DNA of 10,612 bases from an uncultured Clostridia bacterium (GTDB taxonomy: Bacteria; Bacillota; Clostridia; UMGS1883): the NCBI GenBank assembly GCA_947630525.1, contig CANRHW010000038.1, positions 1 through 10,612 on the forward strand. Reading direction: 5' to 3'. The position numbers were made by a program, and so were the translations under genes. Under the pieces are notes generated by a model. The model ran no database searches, was not told the DNA's origin, and saw only the letters and a program-made list of their open reading frames with translations. Shown here piece after piece: positions 5,337-10,612 of this stretch (the stretch's first letter is position 1; each line of letters opens with the position of its first letter).

Positions 5337-6175
5337 AAGCCATACATTCTCTGTGGACAAGCCCGTTTTTTGCCCGCGGGGGCAAGGATTTTTATATGGA
5401 GGACTTCGAGCTTCTGACCATGATGCTTTCGGCTCTGGTCTGGAGACAAAACGGCGGCTGCATAACCATGGTCACCGACAGCGCAGGCGCCCGGTACCTG
5501 CGGGAGCGCGGGCTTGAACCTATTTGGGATGGGGGCATCGATACCGCCCTTGATACCGTGCCCAAAAGCGTCGACCCCTTTCTGTTTTGGGCGGGTGGCA
5601 AGCTGTGGGCCCTAAATTCGCGGCCGGGCCCTGTGTGCATGATAGATACGGACATGATAATATGGCGCGGCTGCGGCGGTTTGGAAGATATGGATATCGT
5701 GGCCGCTCATCGGGAGGATATCACGCCCGACGTTTATCCCGGCAAGGAAAGCTTCGCTATGAAGGAGGGCTATGCCTTCCCCGATTGGGATTGGTCTGTC
5801 CGGCCATGCAACACGGCTTTTTTATATATCAGGGATACGGAGTTTCGGGATTACTATGTCCGCCGGAGCGTCGAATTTATGGAAAACCTCCGTCATGGCG
5901 ACAGCGTGGTCGTGCCGATGGTCTTTGCCGAGCAGCGGTTGCTTTCGATGTGCGCCGCCGAAAAGGGCAAGGATATACATACGCTTTTTGAACAGGACAA
6001 GCTCAGGAGCCAGTGTGACGCCACCCACCTTTGGGGCCATAAGGACAAGCTTCGGGCCGATCCGGCCGCGAGGGCGGAGTTCTGCCGCCGGTGCATAGGG
6101 CGGCTGCGCAGGGACTTTCCCCGGAGCGTGGATTTGCTTAAAGGCATACCCGAGCTGTTGGTATATATGCTGTAG
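5333..6175 (+). CDS. Putative GT-A-like glycosyltransferase, uncharacterised
   Basis: This 280-residue soluble protein has no signal peptide or membrane span. Three features in order recall a retaining GT-A fold of GT8 type: a hydrophobic strand ending in a DxD motif (VCMIDTDMIIW, Asp105 and Asp107), a CNTAFLYI segment (residues 159-166) where GT8-like enzymes have an Asn-Ser/Ala-Gly loop, and a late THLWGHK (residues 231-237) resembling the H-x-G-x-K metal/phosphate site. The N-terminus MKAIHSLWTSPF resembles bacterial domain-of-unknown-function proteins annotated as glycosyltransferase-like. Donor and acceptor are unknown. It starts inside the stop of the Ser-Gly protein gene (ATGA overlap) with only a weak ribosome site of its own, which points to coupled synthesis and perhaps a shared function. 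The gene is secure; the activity is inferred. Confidence 0.75.
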   Translation: MKAIHSLWTSPFFARGGKDFYMEDFELLTMMLSALVWRQNGGCITMVTDSAGARYLRERGLEPIWDGGIDTALDTVPKSVDPFLFWAGGKLWALNSRPGPVCMIDTDMIIWRGCGGLEDMDIVAAHREDITPDVYPGKESFAMKEGYAFPDWDWSVRPCNTAFLYIRDTEFRDYYVRRSVEFMENLRHGDSVVVPMVFAEQRLLSMCAAEKGKDIHTLFEQDKLRSQCDATHLWGHKDKLRADPAARAEFCRRCIGRLRRDFPRSVDLLKGIPELLVYML

Positions 6176-6196
6176 TTCACTCTTGGAGGGTCGGCT

Positions 6197-6688
6197 ATGT
6201 TCAGTAATATTATACGGTTCATACTAAAATTCATTGTGGGCTTTACCGTTGCGGTGGTTGTGCTTTCGGTCATACTCATGATTGTCATACATATGCCCGA
6301 CCGGGAAAACATTGATATATTTGCCGGCAAGCGCGACGCGTTTGAGGCTGTGAACTCTGATCTTCGCCAGGAGCTTGCGGACCGAGACCGCACCAAGATG
6401 AGGTTTGACGCGAATTTTGACTATGACGCCGTGGTTTTTAACAAAGAGACAATATATGCCGGTCCGGCCGTGGGTGAGCTTGGCAGCTTTGGCGTGCTGG
6501 TTTTTGAGGATATAACCGTTCGCACGGACATGACCATATTTTCCTACGGCGGCGGCTTGCAGGCCATAGTTTATACCGAAAACGGCAATCCGGGCTCCTT
6601 TGGCGAAAGATTTGTCGGCCCCATGACCCGTTCTTATAAACTGGCGGATAATTGGTATTACACTCAGTTTTGCGATTTGGATGACTAA
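6197..6688 (+). CDS. Hypothetical membrane-anchored protein
   Basis: I do not recognise this 163-residue protein. Residues 5-32 form one strongly hydrophobic helix near the N-terminus, with Arg7 and Lys11 near its start. There is no clear signal-peptidase or lipobox site, so it is probably an uncleaved anchor with the remainder outside the membrane. A charged helix (about 42-68) is followed by a beta-rich, glycine-containing domain (about 75-158; motifs IYAGPAVGELGSFGVLVF and MTIFSYGGGLQAIVY). GGAGGG lies 6 nt before the ATG. The gene begins 21 nt after the glycosyltransferase-like gene, so they likely share a transcript. There is no terminator between it and the next gene. Confidence 0.7.
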   Translation: MFSNIIRFILKFIVGFTVAVVVLSVILMIVIHMPDRENIDIFAGKRDAFEAVNSDLRQELADRDRTKMRFDANFDYDAVVFNKETIYAGPAVGELGSFGVLVFEDITVRTDMTIFSYGGGLQAIVYTENGNPGSFGERFVGPMTRSYKLADNWYYTQFCDLDD

Positions 6689-6716
6689 TATTATTACAAA
6701 ACAGTTACAAAAACTC

Positions 6717-6745
6717 TTGCATTTTTGGCACATATGGTGTATAAT
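6717..6745 (+). promoter_or_regulatory. Sigma-A promoter of the four-span membrane protein gene
   Basis: TTGCAT (6717-6722) and a perfect TATAAT (6740-6745) are 17 nt apart. They lie in the 88-nt gap between the anchored protein gene and the ATG at 6777. Because no terminator precedes it, the downstream gene may be read both from here and through from 4819. Confidence 0.8.
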
Positions 6746-6776
6746 GGTACACAAATAACACAAAGGAGTGGTGATA

Positions 6777-8153
6777 ATGTCAAAGAACCCCAAAAATAAT
6801 CACCTGCCGGAAAAGGCTGAGAACTCCGGCGCGCCGGAAAATTTGACCGATATCGAAAATAAAGCGGAGACCGGGGAGGTCACCGCAGGAGATACCAACG
6901 TATGGAAAACCGCTCCCGGCAAGGCCGCGAAGATAGACCTGCCGGAGGAGGAAGCACAGCCGCGGGCTGAAGAAGCGTCCGCCGCCCCGGTTCCGGCCGG
7001 AGCCGAGGCGGATGAGGAAGCCGCGCCTGCTGCCGGGGCGGAGGAAAAGCAAGGGGACGAGCCCGCCGCGGAGGAGGAATATTCCGCCGCCGACGGTACC
7101 GACGCAAGCCTGCTCAGCGAGTTTGCGCCTAAGCCCATAAACATACCTCACGTGGATATGGAAAAGGAAAAGCGCCGTCAGGAAAAGCGCAGAAAAAATC
7201 GAAAGAAAGAGCGCGAAAAGGTAGAAGCCCGAAAAAAACGGAGCAAAAAGAAGGCCTCCGCCGGACAGCGGGTGGCCATGGGATTGGCGAGCTTTTTGCT
7301 GTTCCTTGTCTTTTCCGTCACAATGACGGGCTTTATCTCCGTATTTTCGGCCCAGCTTGCCACAAGTAAGTACGCCTTCCAGCTTGCGGTCAAAAATATG
7401 GATATTGCCGAAATACCGCTCGGCGGCATTGACGATTACGCCGCCCTCGGCCTGCGTGAAAATTCCCGCCGCGCCGCCCTTGTGGACATGATACGCGACA
7501 ACGCCGGAGATAACGTATTCGCTACATATTCCGAAATAAAGGCCGGTATTCGCAGCTCAGGCGCGGAGGATTTCATTTCGGACCAGCTCAAGGCCGCCTC
7601 CGACTATCTGTTGTTGGATAAGCCCTATTCTCCCGCCACCGGCAGCGATATTGCCGCCGTCATAAAGGACAGCGCGTCTCTCATACGCAACCTGACCGGC
7701 CGCGAGCTCAGCGACATGGACTATGCCGCCATCGCCGCTCACTTTGACAACAGCGGCAAAATGGAGGATATCTCCCGGTCGAGCCTTGACGCTACCAAGC
7801 TGCGGACGAGTTATACCAAGTACACCAAAAACCTGCTTTCGGTGAATATACTGCTGGCTTTGCTGCTGGTGAATATTATGCTCATAGTTCTTCTGTACGT
7901 TCTTGGCCGGCCCGGCAGCTCGGGCCATATCCCAATCGGCTGGGGATTTATCATCAGCGGACTGGCTGTTATTGGCGGCGCAATATTCATGTTCCGCCCG
8001 GCTTACGAGACCCAGTCTCAGTTCCTGCAAGCTGTGCTGAACAATTATTTCAATTTCTTCACTACGACGGTTGTGGTCATGGCGGGCATATTTACGGTCG
8101 TCGGCGCGTTCATCTTCTTGGTGGGCAACGCCGCCTCGGACAAGGACGAGTAA
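6777..8153 (+). CDS. Hypothetical four-span membrane protein with acidic/basic N-terminal tail
   Basis: I do not recognise this 458-residue protein. Residues 1-125 are Ala/Glu/Pro-rich, acidic and probably disordered. Residues 128-165 are extremely basic (KEKRRQEKRRKNRKK and more), likely a charged helix at the inner membrane face. Hydrophobic spans lie near 167-190, 353-376, 387-406 and 430-450. The 160-residue loop between spans 1 and 2 (about 195-350) should be outside the cell by the positive-inside rule. The ATG at 6777 is preceded by AAAGGAG with 8 nt spacing, a better choice than the in-frame GTGs at 6768 and 6771, which overlap that site. It has its own promoter and ends before a terminator facing the kinase gene. 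Its role is unknown; an envelope scaffold or stress sensor is only a guess. Confidence 0.8.
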   Translation: MSKNPKNNHLPEKAENSGAPENLTDIENKAETGEVTAGDTNVWKTAPGKAAKIDLPEEEAQPRAEEASAAPVPAGAEADEEAAPAAGAEEKQGDEPAAEEEYSAADGTDASLLSEFAPKPINIPHVDMEKEKRRQEKRRKNRKKEREKVEARKKRSKKKASAGQRVAMGLASFLLFLVFSVTMTGFISVFSAQLATSKYAFQLAVKNMDIAEIPLGGIDDYAALGLRENSRRAALVDMIRDNAGDNVFATYSEIKAGIRSSGAEDFISDQLKAASDYLLLDKPYSPATGSDIAAVIKDSASLIRNLTGRELSDMDYAAIAAHFDNSGKMEDISRSSLDATKLRTSYTKYTKNLLSVNILLALLLVNIMLIVLLYVLGRPGSSGHIPIGWGFIISGLAVIGGAIFMFRPAYETQSQFLQAVLNNYFNFFTTTVVVMAGIFTVVGAFIFLVGNAASDKDE

Positions 8154-8184
8154 CACTAAGAAGCTTATAAAGGCTTATTAAATG

Positions 8185-8217
8185 AAATTGGGAGGAGCAA
8201 AGCTCCTCCCAATTTTT
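8185..8217. terminator. Terminator between convergent genes
   Basis: AAATTGGGAGGAGC (8185-8198) and GCTCCTCCCAATTT (8202-8215) form a perfect 14-bp stem with a 3-nt AAA loop, followed on the plus strand by further T's. It lies between the stops of the membrane protein gene (8153, plus) and the kinase gene (8231, minus), so it probably ends both transcripts. The T-tail is better on the plus side. Confidence 0.9.
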
Positions 8218-8230
8218 GTGGTTTTCGCGT

Positions 8231-9001
8231 TTATTCGTAATCCACAACGTCTACCCACGACATAAGGAAGTCCCGCTCCTCGGGATTTCCCTTTACGCTC
8301 TGAGAGGCGGCCACAATGGGCATCCACTTTTGAACGTACTGCTTTGCGGTGTCGCTCTTTTTGCAGAACATATCCAGATATTTTTCCGCCAGTTTCCGGT
8401 CGCCGGACAGGCAGAACAGCATATAGGTCCGTGCCGCGTCGGCGCTGGCGTTGCCCTGGGTGACATGGGCCCAGTCGATAACGTAGGGAGTGCCGTCTTC
8501 GGTGATTATCACGTTGGAGGGGTTAAAGTCGCCGTGGCATATTTTGTTGTGCTTGGGCATACTTTCCAGCCGGGTGTGCAGCTCGTACCGGGTGGTAGCG
8601 TCAAGGTCCGTGGCCGAGATTTTCGCGTTCATTTTGTCTTTGAGCTTATTAAGAATCGGGCATTTTTTGGCGTGTATCGAAAGCTGCAAATCCACGAAAA
8701 GCTCCAAATATTCCTCCCGGCGGTCAGGATTTTCGTCCATAAGCTTGGCGAGGGTCTTGCCGCCGATGAAGCTGGTGATTATGGCCCAGTTCCCGTCCAC
8801 CTGAGTTACGGCGGCCAGAGTTGGGCAGTTGATGCCGGTGGTCTCTATCTTTGCAAGGTTGAGGGCCTCGTTGAGTATTTCCGCCTTGGAAAAACTGTCG
8901 TCAAAAACCTTTATTGACAGATTTTGCGCTTTGTCCCAATAAATAGTTTTGTGCGCCCGCCGGGCCACCGCCAGACTTAAATCCAGATTGTTCAGATCCA
9001 T
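8231..9001 (-). CDS. APH/choline-kinase-fold phosphotransferase, unknown substrate
   Basis: This 256-residue cytosolic protein has the small-molecule kinase core. LSIKVF has Lys31 for ATP, and NEA has Glu45. CHGDFNPSNVII is Brenner's motif, with catalytic Asp158 and Asn163. VIDWAHV has Asp176, the Mg-binding aspartate that replaces DFG. Members phosphorylate aminoglycosides, choline, homoserine or sugars, and nothing here fixes the substrate. Drug resistance should not be assumed: it sits in a metabolic setting and shows no transfer signs. Two ATGs compete. The one at 9001 is 9 nt from AGAAGGAGG (9019-9011), while the one at 9007 is only 3 nt from it, so I prefer 9001. The gene follows adhE by about 19 nt and is likely co-transcribed with it. 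It ends at a strong terminator. Confidence 0.88.
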   Translation of the reverse strand: MDLNNLDLSLAVARRAHKTIYWDKAQNLSIKVFDDSFSKAEILNEALNLAKIETTGINCPTLAAVTQVDGNWAIITSFIGGKTLAKLMDENPDRREEYLELFVDLQLSIHAKKCPILNKLKDKMNAKISATDLDATTRYELHTRLESMPKHNKICHGDFNPSNVIITEDGTPYVIDWAHVTQGNASADAARTYMLFCLSGDRKLAEKYLDMFCKKSDTAKQYVQKWMPIVAASQSVKGNPEERDFLMSWVDVVDYE

Positions 9002-9020
9002 TTTCATTTTCCTCCTTCTA

Positions 9021-10612
9021 TTATTCGCCGTAATAGGCTTTGAGGTACATGGCCCTTATCTCGCTTATCAGGGGATAACGGGGGTTTGCGCCGGTGCACT
9101 GATCGTCGAAAGCCTGCTCGCTCATTTCGTCCAGCTTGTCGAGGAAGGCCTGCTCCTCAACGCCGTAATCCCTTATGGTATCTTTTATGCCTATGGCCTT
9201 TTTCAGTTCGTCGAGCTTGGCTATGAGGGCGTTCAGCTTTTCGCCGTCGTCCTTGCCCGGCAGGCCCAGGAAGTCCGCTATCTCACCGTAACGGCGGAGG
9301 GTGTGCGGGTGGCTGTATTTGGGGAAGGTCCCCATTTTTGCTGGAACCTCGGCGGCGTTGTAGCGCAGCACCTCGTCTATCATCAGGGCGTTGGCAACGC
9401 CGTGGGCCAGATGGTGATAGGCTCCCAGCTTGTGGGCCATGGAGTGGCACACGCCCAAAAATGCGTTGGCAAAGGCCATGCCGGCCATGGTAGAGGCGTT
9501 GGCCATTTTTTCTCTGGCCTCCGGGTCGGCGGGGCCGTTGTCGTAGCACCGGGGCAAATAGTCAAAGATGAGCCTTATAGCCTTTAGGGCCAGCCCGTCC
9601 GTAAAGTCCGTTGCCATCATTGAGGCGTAGGCTTCAAGGGCGTGGGTCATGGCGTCGATGCCCGAGGCCGCCGTCAGTCCCTTGGGCATATTCATCATCA
9701 TGTCGATGTCGATTATGGCCATGTCCGGCATGAGCTCATAGTCCGCCAGCGGGTACTTGATGCCCGTTGTCTCGTCGGTTATGACGGCGAAAGGCGTAAC
9801 CTCGCTGCCGGTGCCGGCGGAGGTGGGTATGGCCACGAAATAGGCCTTTTCGCCCATTTTCGGAAAGGCGTATATCCTCTTGCGTATATCCTGAAACCTC
9901 ATGGCCATATCCATAAAGTCGGCTTCGGGATGCTCATACAGCACCCACATTATTTTTGCCGCGTCCATGGCGCTGCCGCCGCCCAGGGCGATTATCACGT
10001 CCGGGGCGAAGGCCGTCATTGCCGCCGCGCCCTCTTTTGCGCTGGCAAGGGACGGGTCCGGGGCCACGTTAAAGAAGGTGGCGTGCGTTATGCCCATTTC
10101 GTCAAGTTTTTTTGTTATAACGTCCGTATAACCGTTTTTGTAAAGGAAAGAGTCGGTCACGATAAAGGCCTTTTTCTTGCCCATTACATTTTTCAGCTCT
10201 TCCAAGGCTACGGGAATGGAGCCCCTGTTCATATACACCTTTTCAGGCGCCCGGAACCACAGCATATTCTCTCTCCTTTCGGCTACGGTCTTGATATTCA
10301 AAAGATGCTTTACGCCAACGTTTTCGGAAACCGAGTTCCCGCCCCAACTGCCGCAGCCCAGGGTCAGCGACGGGGCCAGCCTGAAATTGTATAGATCGCC
10401 TATGCCGCCGTGAGAGGATGGAGTGTTCACCAATATGCGGCAGGTTTTCATCCTTGCCTGATGAGCGGCCATTTTGTCGCCGGCGGTGAGAGTGTCGCAA
10501 TACAGTGAGGAGGTGTGGCCGTAGCCGCCGTCGGCGATGAGCCGCTCGGCCTTGCAAAGGGCGTCCTCAAAGTCCGCGGCCCTGTACATAGCCAGCACGG
10601 GCGAGAGCTTTT
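9021..10612 (-). CDS. adhE: Bifunctional acetaldehyde-CoA/alcohol dehydrogenase, C-terminal part
   Basis: AdhE reduces acetyl-CoA to acetaldehyde and then ethanol, reoxidising two NADH in fermentation. The frame is open to the window edge, so about 530 C-terminal residues are seen of a protein usually near 870-890. The first part is the end of the aldehyde dehydrogenase domain (KLSPVLAMYRA, RILVNTPSSHGGIGDLYNF, GCGSWGGNSVSENVGVKHLL); its catalytic Cys lies off-window. The linker ENMLWFRAPEKVY leads into a complete iron-dependent alcohol dehydrogenase domain. This has the NAD-binding ALGGGSAMDAAK and all four expected iron ligands: Asp and His of GIDAMTHALE (codons at 9654-9656 and 9642-9644) and two His in CHSMAHKLGAYHHLAHG. 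The end FDDQCTGANPRYPLISE is typical. It is upstream of and close to the kinase gene. Confidence 0.97.
   Translation of the reverse strand, partial: KLSPVLAMYRAADFEDALCKAERLIADGGYGHTSSLYCDTLTAGDKMAAHQARMKTCRILVNTPSSHGGIGDLYNFRLAPSLTLGCGSWGGNSVSENVGVKHLLNIKTVAERRENMLWFRAPEKVYMNRGSIPVALEELKNVMGKKKAFIVTDSFLYKNGYTDVITKKLDEMGITHATFFNVAPDPSLASAKEGAAAMTAFAPDVIIALGGGSAMDAAKIMWVLYEHPEADFMDMAMRFQDIRKRIYAFPKMGEKAYFVAIPTSAGTGSEVTPFAVITDETTGIKYPLADYELMPDMAIIDIDMMMNMPKGLTAASGIDAMTHALEAYASMMATDFTDGLALKAIRLIFDYLPRCYDNGPADPEAREKMANASTMAGMAFANAFLGVCHSMAHKLGAYHHLAHGVANALMIDEVLRYNAAEVPAKMGTFPKYSHPHTLRRYGEIADFLGLPGKDDGEKLNALIAKLDELKKAIGIKDTIRDYGVEEQAFLDKLDEMSEQAFDDQCTGANPRYPLISEIRAMYLKAYYGE

Noticed and set aside
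5179..5517. Ala/Arg-rich plus-strand frame and Pro/Leu-rich minus-strand frame over the Ser-Gly tract
   Set aside because: Both are other readings of the same G/C-rich repeat. The Ser-Gly frame is the one with promoter, ribosome site and coupling to the next gene.
4881..6175. Ser-Gly protein and glycosyltransferase-like gene as one frameshifted gene
   Set aside because: The ATGA overlap is a standard coupling junction, both proteins have sensible ends, and the second begins with its own family-like N-terminus.
6780..7151. Overlapping minus-strand frames opposite the acidic N-terminus of the membrane protein
   Set aside because: They are by-products of the G/C-rich Ala/Glu codons, with no start signals on that strand.
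8231..9001. Aminoglycoside resistance gene
   Set aside because: The kinase core is shared by many small-molecule kinases. There is no resistance-specific motif, no mobile context, and the gene sits in an apparent operon with adhE.
9642..10394. 250-codon plus-strand frame opposite adhE
   Set aside because: It is antisense to the conserved AdhE domain and has no ribosome site or family features.

Overview
The window looks like chromosomal DNA of an anaerobic, fermentative Firmicute of the class Clostridia, probably a gut Oscillospiraceae-like lineage. Three things suggest this: near-consensus sigma-A promoters in A/T-rich intergenic DNA beside G/C-richer genes, AAAGGA/GGAGG ribosome binding sites, and a central-carbon gene set (glycogen phosphorylase, NAD-type GAPDH, bifunctional AdhE). 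The lineage call is inference. I see no phage, insertion sequence, CRISPR array, tRNA or rRNA.

Left part (1-4747, mostly minus strand). Glycogen phosphorylase (glgP) has its own clear promoter. Next comes GAPDH (gap), and upstream of it a cytosolic cyclophilin-type peptidyl-prolyl isomerase with its own promoter. The cyclophilin and gap may be co-transcribed. The 3' flanks of glgP and gap carry two diverged copies of one element of about 130-150 nt. It has shared sequence blocks, a hairpin whose stem sequence differs between copies while pairing is kept, and a terminator-like hairpin at the same place. I recognise no known RNA family in it, and it is the most unusual feature here.

Middle part (4819-8217, plus strand). 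A divergent promoter starts an operon of unrecognised genes. The first is a small protein ending in a (Ser-Gly)12 tail. The second is a protein with glycosyltransferase-A-like motifs, joined to the first by an ATGA stop/start overlap. The third is a single-span membrane-anchored protein. After another strong promoter comes a 458-residue, four-span membrane protein with a long acidic then basic cytoplasmic N-terminus. The layout suggests a cell-envelope function, and the Ser-Gly protein is a possible substrate of its neighbour. Both ideas are inference.

Right part (8185-10612, minus strand). A 14-bp hairpin terminator separates the convergent blocks. Then come a small APH/choline-kinase-fold phosphotransferase and, directly upstream of it, the C-terminal part of AdhE, which runs off the right edge.

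The known genes fit a fermentative route: glycogen to glucose-1-phosphate (GlgP), glyceraldehyde-3-phosphate oxidation making NADH (Gap), and acetyl-CoA reduction to ethanol reoxidising NADH (AdhE).
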